Shown in pieces: positions 1-7,265 of a stretch of DNA of 9,959 nt (position 1 is its first letter; each line of letters starts with the position of its first letter). The position numbers were made by a program, and so were the translations under genes. The notes below the pieces were generated by a model that saw only the letters and a program-made list of their open reading frames with translations, did no database searches and was not told where the DNA came from. The stretch comes from Paenibacillus sp. (lineage in GTDB: Bacteria; Bacillota; Bacilli; Paenibacillales; Paenibacillaceae), in NCBI GenBank assembly GCA_029256665.1, contig JAQSXN010000092.1, positions 1 to 9,959 of the forward strand, read 5' to 3'.

Positions 1-126
1 CTTCTGCGAAATCGAGTTGGCAAAGATCGACTGGGCGGAGATAAAGACGACGATGATTAATATATTCGCTATGAATATTTTATTTTTAATGGATATTCCG
101 CCAATATAGCTCTTGAACTCATTCAT
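1..126 (-). CDS. N-terminus of a membrane protein, probably a second YesM-type sensor histidine kinase (partial)
   Basis: This open frame starts at an ATG at 126-124 and runs off the left edge, so only 42 residues are visible. It begins MNEFKSYIGGISIKNKIF and continues into a hydrophobic stretch (about residues 17-37, rich in Ile, Val, Phe and Ala), then a polar segment ending SISQK. A short basic head with a 'SIKNKIF'-like motif before the first membrane segment is typical of YesM-family sensor kinases of Paenibacillaceae, in which an extracellular sensor domain follows. An AAAGGAAG ribosome binding site (137-144) lies 10 bases upstream. The gene follows a 278-base gap holding a candidate promoter, so it probably starts its own transcription unit. 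The kinase assignment is inferred from the N-terminus alone; another membrane protein with an N-terminal anchor is possible. Confidence 0.55.
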   Translation of the reverse strand, partial: MNEFKSYIGGISIKNKIFIANILIIVVFISAQSIFANSISQK

Positions 127-264
127 AACCCGAAAACTTCCTTTCGCAGGAGTACGACAAGTTTTGCTCGGGAAGCCATGTTTCATTGAAAAGGCGCGAC
201 ATGACGGTGGATTCGCAGTTGGAGGAGCGGGTCGGTTCTTGATGCGCGAGGGGGAGTCCATTTA

Positions 265-292
265 AGGATAGCAGAGGAATCATGCGTGTCAA
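265..292 (-). promoter_or_regulatory. Candidate sigma-A promoter for the left-edge gene
   Basis: On the minus strand a perfect -35 box TTGACA (292-287) is followed, after a 16-base spacer, by TATCCT (270-265), which matches four of six bases of TATAAT. Transcription would start near 257 and give a leader of about 130 bases before the ATG at 126. The site lies downstream of the hairpin at 347-378, as expected for the start of a separate unit. The -10 box is imperfect, so this is a prediction. Confidence 0.45.
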
Positions 293-346
293 CTTGATTT
301 TTCCCAGCGCGTTGCCGCGAACGGGCATCGGGTTCCAATCCTGATA

Positions 347-378
347 GCGAAGAAGAGTCGTTCGCTTCTCTTCTTCGC
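347..378 (-). terminator. Perfect 11-bp stem-loop after the GH43 gene; terminator or mRNA 3'-end structure
   Basis: GCGAAGAAGAG (347-357) and its exact complement CTCTTCTTCGC (368-378) flank a 10-base loop. The structure begins 26 bases past the GH43 stop codon, where the end of the catabolic operon would be expected. On the minus strand it is followed by TATCAGG and not by a run of T, so it lacks half of the intrinsic-terminator signature. It may be a Rho-assisted end or a 3' stability hairpin. The inverted repeat itself is certain; the role is inferred. Confidence 0.45.
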
Positions 379-404
379 CATTAGAGTTACTATGAGAGGC
401 GTGG

Positions 405-1952
405 CTACACCCTTCGGCTATCAACCGCGCGGTAACGGAAATCGGTAAACGCGGCCGTTCCCCCAACGCTTCTGGTAGAGAATAAAAACAATCCGATGCG
501 GCAGCCCATGAAATGATCCAGCTTGTACACCAGTTTATGCGCGGGACCCAGCGGCTTCCACTCTCCTTGCTCCCAGTAGCTGAACGTACAGGTATCCGCG
601 TTGTCCACGAAGTTGCCGCAAGCTTTCAAGGTTATGGAGCTCTCCCCCATTGCGACTCTCGCATGCTCGACTGCCGGTTCGCGGTCAATCAAATTGCCGG
701 ACATGGAAGCATCCTCGCTGCTCCTTGACGCCATCGCCAGGTAGAGCTTTCCGTCTTCCCTTGTAAGGGAAATGAAGCCGTAGGTTCCGATCAGGAAAGC
801 CAATCCGGCGTAATCGCCGTCCTTCAGTCCGCTGCCGTCGACGGTGACGACCGCCTCGCATGCCGGTCCCACCGCTCGCTGGGTCAGCGTATTAACCGCA
901 AACGTAAGATTGGGACTCACTCGGCCGGTTCGGATGCGATACGCGCCCGGCGGGTCCGCAACGGACCATAACGTCTCTTTCGGCGTATGATTCCATTGCC
1001 AGAAGTCCTTCAACCGGGCCGTTCCGAAGGCATCAGCCCCGTAATGAAAGTCGTCGCTCCCGATTAGCGGCTTATAGACGTATTCCGGCTTGGTGCTTGG
1101 AATAAACAGATTTCGGGGTGCTTCCTTCGCGAATACGGGATAACCGTCTTCGAAGCGTAGAGGGACGATGACGGGAATGCGCCCTACCGCACCGTGGTCC
1201 TGGAATAACATCGCGTACCAGTCGCCGTCCGGCGTATCGACGATTCCGCCTTGTGCCACGCCGGAGCCGAAATATCCCATGTCGTCGTTAAAAACCTCTC
1301 CCCCGCGAAATTCGCCATTTAACGAATCCGCGACGTAACAGGCTTGCGTCCTTCTCCCGCGGGCTGTCGAAATATGAATGAGGAACACGTAATATTTTCC
1401 GTTTATTTTGTAGAAGTGGGCTCCCTCGTAACCTAGTAAATACGGTTCCGTATCCCGGACGATGACTCGCTCAACGCCTCCGGGCTTCGGGCCCGCGAGA
1501 TTCCCGTCCAGTTCGATTAGCCGAATATCGGCGTTGCCGTACACCATGTAGACTTTTCCGTCATCATCGAAGAGCAGCGAGCAGTCGTGATAGAATCCCT
1601 CGATGCGGCGCTTGCTCCAAGGACCGGTTACGTCCTCGGCCGTATAGAGATAGGTGTTCCCGGTATCGTTGGCGGCGAAGACGACATAATAGGTTCCCTG
1701 GCGGTGGCGCAGGCAAGGCGCCCACATTCCCTTCCCGTAAATATGGCCCCCGTCCTCGAGCCGTTGCCGCGGCGTATTGTCCAGCACGTCGTAGACGTAT
1801 GCCGCCGTTTCCCAATGAATGAGATCATAGGATCGCAGAATAACGCAGCCGGGCATCATATGCATGGTCGTGCTGGCCAAGTAATAGGTATCTTCTACCC
1901 GTATAACGTCCGGGTCCGGATAATCCGCCCAAATAATAGGGTTGCCGTACAT
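405..1952 (-). CDS. Glycoside hydrolase family 43, intracellular beta-xylosidase/alpha-L-arabinofuranosidase
   Basis: A 515-residue GH43 enzyme that should cleave terminal xylose or arabinose from xylan- or arabinan-derived oligosaccharides by an inverting mechanism. The N-terminal half (about 1-290) is the five-bladed propeller. Its catalytic set is visible: general base D13 (in YPDPDVIRV), pKa-modulating Asp D123 (in YHDCSLLFDDDG) and general acid E176 (in YEGAHFYK). H253 in QDHGAVGR matches the His usually found at the propeller centre. Residues about 298-510 form a C-terminal beta-sandwich like those of two-domain GH43 xylosidases. There is no signal peptide, so it acts on imported sugars. 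The ATG lies three bases after the stop of the xylonate dehydratase gene, and its AAGGGA site (1963-1968) lies inside that gene, which suggests coupled translation. GH43 membership is secure. Xylose versus arabinose specificity cannot be read from the sequence; xylose is favoured by the neighbouring xylonate genes. Confidence 0.9.
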   Translation of the reverse strand: MYGNPIIWADYPDPDVIRVEDTYYLASTTMHMMPGCVILRSYDLIHWETAAYVYDVLDNTPRQRLEDGGHIYGKGMWAPCLRHRQGTYYVVFAANDTGNTYLYTAEDVTGPWSKRRIEGFYHDCSLLFDDDGKVYMVYGNADIRLIELDGNLAGPKPGGVERVIVRDTEPYLLGYEGAHFYKINGKYYVFLIHISTARGRRTQACYVADSLNGEFRGGEVFNDDMGYFGSGVAQGGIVDTPDGDWYAMLFQDHGAVGRIPVIVPLRFEDGYPVFAKEAPRNLFIPSTKPEYVYKPLIGSDDFHYGADAFGTARLKDFWQWNHTPKETLWSVADPPGAYRIRTGRVSPNLTFAVNTLTQRAVGPACEAVVTVDGSGLKDGDYAGLAFLIGTYGFISLTREDGKLYLAMASRSSEDASMSGNLIDREPAVEHARVAMGESSITLKACGNFVDNADTCTFSYWEQGEWKPLGPAHKLVYKLDHFMGCRIGLFLFSTRSVGGTAAFTDFRYRAVDSRRV

Positions 1953-1955
1953 TTG

Positions 1956-3953
1956 TTATCGTTCCCTTCTCCCTTCGGGGATGGAGGCCAGCGCCGACTT
2001 CCCGGCTTCCAGCAGCTCGACGATCCGGTCCACGTCATAGACGCTTCCCCGCCAGATTCCGCCGCTGGCGGCTTGAAGCGCTGCCCATAGCCGCGTATCG
2101 TCCGGAAGTCCTGGATCCGGCGCAAGCGAAGGATGGGGCAAGCGGACCTGCAACCGCCGTGCTCCCTCCTCATAGCCGAAACGTTCGGCCCCTTCGCCTA
2201 CGAAATTAATCCTGCCCGATAATCCGTTCAAGTCCACCACGATTTCGACCCAATCCCCGTCGCGCAGCTTGGAAACCGGTCCTCCCGCTAACGCTTCCGG
2301 GCCGATATGGCCGATGCATGCGCCGGTCGACACGCCGGAGAAGCGCGCATCCGTCAGCAGGGACACCTGTTTGCCATATGGCAAATGTTTAAGCGCTGAC
2401 GTCAGTTGGTACGTCTCTTCCATCCCGGTGCCGCTCGGCCCTCTGCCGATCAAAGCCATGATGTCTCCTGCGGCAATGTTCCCGGTTTTGATCGCCTTGA
2501 TCGCTTCCCGCTCCGTCGTGAACACCTTGACTTGCCCTAGATGCTTGTAAACGCCGTTCTCGTCCACGACCGAAGGGTCAATGGCCGCCGACTTGATGAC
2601 GGACCCCTCCGGCGCGAGATTGCCGACCGGGAAGGTTACGGTGGAAGCCATTCCGGCAGCGCGCGCTTTCTCCGGAGCGTAGATAACCGTATCGGGGTCG
2701 ATGCCGTCGACGCTGCGCAACAGTTCCCTTACGCGCAGCCTGCGCTCGGAGGATTCCCACCAATCCAGCACCTCGCCCCAGGTTTTGCCGGATACGGTCA
2801 GCGCCGATTCGTCCAGCAGCCCGAGTCCCCTCAGCCGGAGCATGACTTCCGGCACGCCGCCCGCAAGGAAAGCGCGAACCGTCGTATGCGGCACGGGCCC
2901 GTTCGGCAATACGCTGACGATGCGGGGCACGCTGCGGTTGACGTTCGCCCAGTCGGCTACATCGGGGACGCGAAGGCCCGCCGCCTGCGCGATCGCGGGA
3001 ATATGCAGAAGCAGGTTCGTCGATCCGCCGAACGCGGCATGCACGACCATCGCGTTGCGGATCGCTGAATCCGTTAGCACGCGACCGACGGTGATGCCTT
3101 GCTCCGCGGCGGACATGGCCGCCCTTGCCGATTGGCGGGCCAGCTCGATCCATATCGGCTGGCCGGACGGAGCCAGCGCGGCATGCGGCACCGTCAAGCC
3201 CAGCGCTTCCGCGACGACTTGGGACGTGCCCGCCGTGCCGAGAAACTGGCAGCCGCCGCCCGGCGTCGCGCATGCCCGGCAGCCCATCTCCGCCGCTTCC
3301 TCAAGCGAGATGTCACCGTTCGCGTATCGCGCGCCGATCGTCTGCACCTTGCCCGCGTCTTCGCCGAACGTGGGCGGCAGCGTCACCCCGCCGGGCACGA
3401 TGAGCCCCGGCAGCGAAGGCGTTCCTGCCAAGGCAAGCAGCATCGCGGGCAGTCCCTTGTCGCAAGTCGCGACGCCGATCACGGCCTTGCGGGTCGGCAA
3501 GGAACGAATCAGCCGCCGAAGCACGATCGCGGCGTCGTTCCTGTAGGGCAGCGAATCGAACATCCCCGTCGTTCCTTGCGACCTGCCATCGCACGGATCG
3601 CTCACGTAGCCCGCGAACGGAATCCCTCCTTCCGCGCTGATTTCCTCGGCAGCGGCCTGCATGAGAAGGCCGACCTCCCAATGGCCCGTGTGGTAGCCTA
3701 GCGCCACGGGGCTGCCGTCGTCCCGCCTGATGCCGCCAAGCGTGCTTAAGAGTAAAATTTCCTTGCCTCCCAAGCGCGAAGGCGGCAAGCCCATCCCCAC
3801 GTTCTGGCTCCATCCGAACAAGTCGCCGCTAGGCGACTCTCTTAGCAGCTCCGGGGTAAGCGGCAACGATCCCGTCGGCCCCGGCGCATGGGTGTTAATC
3901 AGGTACAACTCGTCGCCGCGCGGCTCCGCGATATGTTCCCAATCTTTGTTCAT
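1956..3953 (-). CDS. yjhG: D-xylonate dehydratase, YjhG/YagF type (IlvD/Edd family)
   Basis: A 665-residue IlvD/Edd-family dehydratase converting D-xylonate to 2-keto-3-deoxy-D-xylonate (EC 4.2.1.82) in the cytoplasm. It is recognisably the long YjhG/YagF branch (E. coli YjhG is about 655 residues), with near-identical blocks such as [37 protein letters not shown] and [14 protein letters not shown]. Likely [2Fe-2S] ligands are C121, C164 and C235. D165 and K166 in the CDK motif match the metal-binding Asp and carbamylated Lys of the family, and S539 in DARFSG matches the catalytic Ser. The ATG has a textbook AAGGAGG site (3962-3968) with 8-base spacing and follows the aldehyde dehydrogenase stop by 30 bases. 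In E. coli, yjhG and yagF are linked to aldolase genes; here the partner is an FAH-type dehydratase, pointing to the Weimberg branch. L-arabinonate or other sugar acids remain possible substrates, though arabinonate dehydratases are usually the shorter (~580-residue) type. Confidence 0.92.
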   Translation of the reverse strand: MNKDWEHIAEPRGDELYLINTHAPGPTGSLPLTPELLRESPSGDLFGWSQNVGMGLPPSRLGGKEILLLSTLGGIRRDDGSPVALGYHTGHWEVGLLMQAAAEEISAEGGIPFAGYVSDPCDGRSQGTTGMFDSLPYRNDAAIVLRRLIRSLPTRKAVIGVATCDKGLPAMLLALAGTPSLPGLIVPGGVTLPPTFGEDAGKVQTIGARYANGDISLEEAAEMGCRACATPGGGCQFLGTAGTSQVVAEALGLTVPHAALAPSGQPIWIELARQSARAAMSAAEQGITVGRVLTDSAIRNAMVVHAAFGGSTNLLLHIPAIAQAAGLRVPDVADWANVNRSVPRIVSVLPNGPVPHTTVRAFLAGGVPEVMLRLRGLGLLDESALTVSGKTWGEVLDWWESSERRLRVRELLRSVDGIDPDTVIYAPEKARAAGMASTVTFPVGNLAPEGSVIKSAAIDPSVVDENGVYKHLGQVKVFTTEREAIKAIKTGNIAAGDIMALIGRGPSGTGMEETYQLTSALKHLPYGKQVSLLTDARFSGVSTGACIGHIGPEALAGGPVSKLRDGDWVEIVVDLNGLSGRINFVGEGAERFGYEEGARRLQVRLPHPSLAPDPGLPDDTRLWAALQAASGGIWRGSVYDVDRIVELLEAGKSALASIPEGRRER

Positions 3954-3983
3954 GGCTCGCTCCTCCTTATGGCTGGAAGCCGA

Positions 3984-5441
3984 TCAAGGCTTCATGAATA
4001 CCGTCTTAATCGAAGTAAAAAATTCGATCGCCGCTTGACCTTGTTCTCTGGAATGAGAGCTGGAATCCTTCATTCCGCCGAACGGCGCCTGAAGCTCTAC
4101 GCCTGCCGTCTCTGCATTAATGCGGACAAGTCCGGCATCCATCTCCTGAACGAAAGCGAGCGCGCTGGCGATATCCTTGGTGTAGAGGGAAGCACTGAGC
4201 CCGAACTGCACATCGTTGGCCAACTCGATCGCCTCGGACAAATCGGCGGCCTTCAAGAGCGCAAGCACCGGTCCGAAGATCTCTTCCTGCGCGATTGCCA
4301 TGCGCGAATCGACGTCCTCGAATATCGCCGGAGCGATATAATACCCGTTCCGAAGCTCCTCATCGTCAGGCGCCGTTCCTCCGAGCAGCAGCGTCGCCCC
4401 TTCTTCTTGGCCCTTCCTGATGTAGCCAAGCACCGTCTCGTATTGCTTCTCGTTGGCGCAAGGACCAAGCCAAGTCGCCTCGGACAAGCCGTCTCCGACC
4501 CGGATCGAAGCCGTCTTCTCGACTAATTTGTCGCGGAAGGCTTCGTAAACGTCCTTTACGACGATTACGCGGCTCGTCGCCGTGCATTTTTGTCCCGTGG
4601 ACTTGAAACCGCCGCTGATCGTCGCGTCTACCGCCAAATCCAGATCCGCGTCGGCCGCTACGATAATAGGATTCTTGCCGCCCATCTCCAGCTGATATTT
4701 CGCTCCGCGCGCGAAAGCCGCCCCTCCGACGGACTTCCCTACGGCATTGGACCCCGTAAACGTGATGCCGTGCACGCCCGGATGCTCGGCAAGTCCTTGC
4801 CCGATTTCCTTGCCTCCGCCGATAACCAGATTCAATACGCCCTTCGGCAGTCCGGCTTCATGGAAGCACTCCATCACGAGCGCCGCGGTGACCGCGGTTT
4901 CCGAGGCGGGTTTCCACACGACCGCGTTGCCGTATATCAAAGCGGGCGCGATCTTCCAGATGGGTATCGCGACTGGAAAATTCCATGGCGTAATGGCTCC
5001 CACCACGCCGAGTGGAACCCGCGTCGTGAACATAAACGCGTCGGCGTCCGAAGCGGGAATAACGTCGCCGACCTTGCGCATGCCTTCGCCGGCGTAATAG
5101 CGCAGAATGGCCGCTCCCCGGGCCGTCTCTCCTTTCGCCTCCGCCAGCGTCTTGCCCATCTCGCGAGTCATGGTGCGGCCGATCTCGTCAAGCCGGCGTT
5201 CCAACGCATCGGCTGCTTTGTACAGAAAAGCTCCTCGCTGCGCTCCGGAGAGCTTGCGCCAGGTCGCGCGAGCCGCGTTTGCCGCCGCAACGGCCATATC
5301 GAGATCCTCTCGGGTCGATAACGGAATTCGGCCGACGGCTTCGTTCCGATTGGCCGGATTCACGCTTGTCGTCGTTTCTCCATGCTGCGGCGCCACCCAC
5401 GCTCCGCCTATATAATTTTCATAGTTTCTCAAAGATTCCAT
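3984..5441 (-). CDS. 2-oxoglutarate semialdehyde dehydrogenase (KGSADH), GucD/YcbD-like
   Basis: A 485-residue NAD(P)+-dependent aldehyde dehydrogenase that should oxidise 2-oxoglutarate (2,5-dioxopentanoate) semialdehyde to 2-oxoglutarate (EC 1.2.1.26). The fold is complete: N154 in TPWNFP, K177 in WKPAS for the cofactor, E252 in LEMGGKNP, catalytic C286 in [10 protein letters not shown] and E387 in EEIFGP. The C-terminal block [18 protein letters not shown] closely matches B. subtilis YcbD/GucD of the glucarate/galactarate route, which makes the same 2-oxoglutarate. The gene sits between the two sugar-acid dehydratases that would supply its substrate. A strong AAGGAGG (5452-5458) lies 10 bases before the ATG; another ATG at 5448-5446 is out of frame and only three bases from that site. 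The family is certain and the substrate well supported by context. Succinate semialdehyde dehydrogenase is the main alternative. Confidence 0.9.
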   Translation of the reverse strand: MESLRNYENYIGGAWVAPQHGETTTSVNPANRNEAVGRIPLSTREDLDMAVAAANAARATWRKLSGAQRGAFLYKAADALERRLDEIGRTMTREMGKTLAEAKGETARGAAILRYYAGEGMRKVGDVIPASDADAFMFTTRVPLGVVGAITPWNFPVAIPIWKIAPALIYGNAVVWKPASETAVTAALVMECFHEAGLPKGVLNLVIGGGKEIGQGLAEHPGVHGITFTGSNAVGKSVGGAAFARGAKYQLEMGGKNPIIVAADADLDLAVDATISGGFKSTGQKCTATSRVIVVKDVYEAFRDKLVEKTASIRVGDGLSEATWLGPCANEKQYETVLGYIRKGQEEGATLLLGGTAPDDEELRNGYYIAPAIFEDVDSRMAIAQEEIFGPVLALLKAADLSEAIELANDVQFGLSASLYTKDIASALAFVQEMDAGLVRINAETAGVELQAPFGGMKDSSSHSREQGQAAIEFFTSIKTVFMKP

Positions 5442-5472
5442 TTGACATCTTCCTCCTTTTTGATGCTTACCG

Positions 5473-6348
5473 TTAGGCTACGACGGTATTCATCAACGTT
5501 CCGATAGATTTGATTTCGATTTCGATGCGATCGTTCGGCCTTAGCGTGAAGTCGTCCTGCGGAACAAGGCAGGTTCCCGTCAGAAGAACCGTTCCGTCGA
5601 ATAGCAGATTGTCCCTCTTCAAGAAGGATACCAGCTCATCCAGTCTACGCTTCAGCAATCCCGTATTCGCTCCAATGTCGACGACGATCTCTTCGTCGCG
5701 GTAGATGCGCAGACTTATGTCCAGATCATAGGGATTCTGCGTCGCCTCGACGAGCCGGATCGCAGGCCCGATGGAGCAAGATTGCTTCCATACTTTCGCT
5801 TGCGGAAGATAGAGCGGATTCTCTCCCTCGATATCCCGGCAGCTCATGTCGTTGCCGATCGTATAACCTACGATATCTCCTCCTTCGTTCAGCACGAGTC
5901 CTAGCTCGGGTTCCGGCACTTGCCATGAGGAATCGCTGCGCAGCTTGACGCTGCCCCCGGGCCCGACCGTTCGCGCCAGAGTCGATTTAAAGAAAATTTC
6001 CGGACGTTCGGCATCGTATACTAGATCGTAGAACGTGGCGCCAGCATCTGCTTTGCCGCCGGTCGCTTCGTAATTTCGGGCTTCGCGGCTGCGCTGGTAA
6101 GTGACGCCTGCCGCCCATACCTCCGGAGCATCCACGGGAGCCAGCAGTTCGAGAGAATTCCACTCTTTATTCAGAGGCGTACTTCCCGCGATATCGGCGT
6201 TGATCTGCCCGAGCGGCGTCAGCCCTTGCCGTTCCGCCCTGCGGAACAATGCCCATATATCCTTATCCTCCAATGCGTAGACCGCCTCATCGTCGGTTAC
6301 CGCCGCAAGTGCTTTCCGGACTCCGTCTTGATATTGAATCAACCTCAT
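5473..6348 (-). CDS. FAH-family 2-keto-3-deoxy-D-pentonate (KDX/KDA) dehydratase
   Basis: A 291-residue fumarylacetoacetate hydrolase-family protein. Its predicted reaction is dehydration of 2-keto-3-deoxy-D-xylonate (the same compound as 2-keto-3-deoxy-D-arabinonate) to 2-oxoglutarate semialdehyde (EC 4.2.1.141), as done by FAH-fold KdaD of Sulfolobus and XylX of Caulobacter. The metal site is visible as E146 and E148 in VPEPELG and D167 in GNDMSCRD, followed by a conserved KVWKQS block (185-190); about 1-70 is the variable N-terminal part. The start is set by GAGGAG (6361-6356), 7 bases from the ATG. It is the first gene of the catabolic set, 31 bases before the dehydrogenase gene and immediately after the repeat-rich candidate operator. 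FAH proteins also include hydrolases and decarboxylases, so the reaction rests on gene context; the family call is firm. Confidence 0.85.
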   Translation of the reverse strand: MRLIQYQDGVRKALAAVTDDEAVYALEDKDIWALFRRAERQGLTPLGQINADIAGSTPLNKEWNSLELLAPVDAPEVWAAGVTYQRSREARNYEATGGKADAGATFYDLVYDAERPEIFFKSTLARTVGPGGSVKLRSDSSWQVPEPELGLVLNEGGDIVGYTIGNDMSCRDIEGENPLYLPQAKVWKQSCSIGPAIRLVEATQNPYDLDISLRIYRDEEIVVDIGANTGLLKRRLDELVSFLKRDNLLFDGTVLLTGTCLVPQDDFTLRPNDRIEIEIKSIGTLMNTVVA

Positions 6349-6360
6349 ACCAACACTCCT

Positions 6361-6407
6361 CGTTTTATAATATAGTACAGCGTTCTATAATATAGCTATA
6401 TTAAAAC
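6361..6407. repeat. AT-rich direct and inverted repeats, probable regulator operator
   Basis: On the plus strand CGTTTTATAATATAG (6361-6375) and CGTTCTATAATATAG (6381-6395) are 15-base direct repeats with one mismatch, spaced exactly 20 bases apart (about two helical turns). A third, inverted copy follows at once as CTATATTAAAAC (6396-6407), whose complement is the same motif lacking two bases. Copies two and three together create a perfect 16-base palindrome, TAATATAGCTATATTA (6388-6403). The set overlaps the likely -10 region and the start of transcription of the FAH-first operon. That position suits a repressor, and the IclR-type product encoded just upstream is the obvious candidate. The repeats are seen directly; binding is inferred. 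Confidence 0.6.
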
Positions 6408-6420
6408 CTCTTTCGAGGCC
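6401..6420 (-). terminator. Weak hairpin plus T-run after the iclR-type gene
   Basis: On the minus strand CCTC-GAAA-GAGG (6418-6407) forms a short stem capped by a GNRA tetraloop and is followed by TTTTAA. Two G-U pairs could lengthen the stem. It lies about 50 bases past the IclR stop. The stem is short, so it would at most attenuate readthrough from the regulatory genes into the catabolic genes; it also overlaps the candidate -35 region. Confidence 0.25.
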
Positions 6421-6468
6421 TCTCGAAGATGAGCGACCGCGTTCAGAGGTGGGTTTTAGAGGATGAAT

Positions 6469-7227
6469 CTACGCCCGGTGCCCCAGTCTTTGGGAAATTT
6501 CCGCAGCGGTTTGATTCAACTCGAGAATCAGCTTCTCCATTCCTTTATCGTCGACTCTCGACCGTAACGTCGAGACGCTGATCGCCGCGGACGCGTGCCC
6601 ATGATGATCGAATACGGGGACGGCCGCGCATCGGACGCCAATCTCGTTCTCCTCGTCGTCGACGGCATAGCCTTGCCGCCTGACGCGTTCCAGCTCGCGA
6701 AGGAAGGCGTCCGCACTGACGATGGTTTTCTCCGTCTGGCGAACGAAATCGTAACGCTTCAGCAATCCTTCGATCCATTCTTGCGGCTGATAGGCGCTTA
6801 ATAGCTTGCCGACGGAACTGGTATGCAGCATGACGCGCCTGCCTACCCGGGAGTAGCGGATCGGAGCGAGATGTCCTTCCACTTTATCAATGTATACGCC
6901 TTCGTCGCCATCCAATATGACCAAATGGGTCGTCTGCCCGGTGCTCTGCGTGAATTGCTCCAAGCTGGTCTTGGCGACTTGCCTGATGTCCATCGACTGC
7001 AGCAATTGCTGCCCCTTCTCGAGCAGCCGCAAGCCAAGGCGGTATTTCCCCGTATCGGCGTCCTGCTCCATATAACCGCGTGCCTGCAGCGTCTTCACGA
7101 GCGAATGAACCGTGCTTTTATGCAGTCCCATCCTTGCGCTGATTTCGGTAATTTTCAACTCCGGGGTCCGTTCGTCGAATAAGTCCAGAATAAGCAGCGC
7201 CCGTTCGACAGCTTGTATGATCGGCAT
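6469..7227 (-). CDS. IclR-family transcriptional regulator
   Basis: A 252-residue IclR-family protein. Residues about 1-65 form the winged helix-turn-helix (ITEISARMGLHKSTVHSLVK, recognition helix near 36-50). Residues about 75-248 form the GAF-like effector domain, with the family motifs LHTSSVGKLL (134-143) and DDEENEIGVRCAAVPVFD (190-207). It most likely represses, or conditionally activates, the FAH-first operon 120 bases downstream by binding the repeats at 6361-6407; a sugar acid or 2-keto-3-deoxy acid is the likely effector. IclR-type regulators (YagI/XynR, YjhI) also accompany xylonate dehydratases in E. coli, which supports the link. The start is the ATG at 7227; its AAGGTGG site (7246-7240) is 12 bases away, so translation may be modest. 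The gene begins 38 bases after the tandem stop codons (TAATAA) of the response-regulator gene and is probably cotranscribed with it. Confidence 0.92.
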   Translation of the reverse strand: MPIIQAVERALLILDLFDERTPELKITEISARMGLHKSTVHSLVKTLQARGYMEQDADTGKYRLGLRLLEKGQQLLQSMDIRQVAKTSLEQFTQSTGQTTHLVILDGDEGVYIDKVEGHLAPIRYSRVGRRVMLHTSSVGKLLSAYQPQEWIEGLLKRYDFVRQTEKTIVSADAFLRELERVRRQGYAVDDEENEIGVRCAAVPVFDHHGHASAAISVSTLRSRVDDKGMEKLILELNQTAAEISQRLGHRA

Positions 7228-7265
7228 TTAATCTTACAACCACCTTCAACTGCAATCTTAGCTTA

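Larger units (their letters stand above)
127..404. other. Intergenic region (278 bases)
   Basis: This gap lies between the GH43 stop and the left-edge gene. It holds a perfect 11-bp hairpin (347-378) and a sigma-A-like promoter (265-292). The rest of it, mainly 127-256, shows no clear structure or recognisable leader RNA. A 115-codon open frame crosses it on the minus strand, but it starts inside the GH43 gene and has no family resemblance, so I do not treat it as a gene. Confidence 0.6.
6349..6468 (-). promoter_or_regulatory. Regulatory gap between iclR-type gene and catabolic operon
   Basis: These 120 bases separate the IclR stop from the FAH gene. The IclR-proximal part (6408-6468) is mixed sequence; the rest (6361-6407) is almost pure A/T repeats. 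A candidate promoter reads TCGAAA (6416-6411), a 16-base spacer and TATATT (6394-6389), which would start transcription near 6380-6382 with a leader of about 32 bases. The -35 is only a four-of-six match. The second -10-like box (TATTAT, 6372-6367) would put the start almost on the ribosome binding site and is less likely. A weak CRE-like palindrome, TGAACGCGGTCGCTCA, lies at 6447-6432. Confidence 0.5.

Noticed and set aside
119..466. A 115-codon minus-strand open frame across the gap left of the GH43 gene
   Set aside because: It starts inside the GH43 coding region, has no recognisable family, contains the candidate promoter and hairpin, and ends across the start of the left-edge gene. It has no convincing ribosome binding site.
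2370..2385. A perfect 16-base palindrome, TTTGCCATATGGCAAA
   Set aside because: It encodes the conserved LPYGKQ segment of the YjhG family, and one such palindrome in 10 kb is not very unlikely by chance.
2701..3546. A 281-codon plus-strand open frame opposite the xylonate dehydratase gene
   Set aside because: It is antisense to a strongly conserved YjhG-type gene. Its product is rich in Ser, Arg, Pro and Ala, as expected from the reverse frame of GC-rich coding DNA, and it matches no family I know.
4590..5321. A 243-codon plus-strand open frame opposite the aldehyde dehydrogenase gene
   Set aside because: It is a shadow of a clear aldehyde dehydrogenase, with an Arg-rich, low-plausibility composition and no family resemblance.
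6367..6372. TATTAT as the -10 box of the FAH-first operon
   Set aside because: It would place the transcription start at the ribosome binding site. The upstream copy of the repeat gives a more normal leader length.
6432..6447. A CRE-like (CcpA) site, TGAACGCGGTCGCTCA
   Set aside because: At best 8 of the 11 defined positions of the CRE consensus match, and the spacing is off. It is mentioned with the regulatory gap but not called as a CcpA site.
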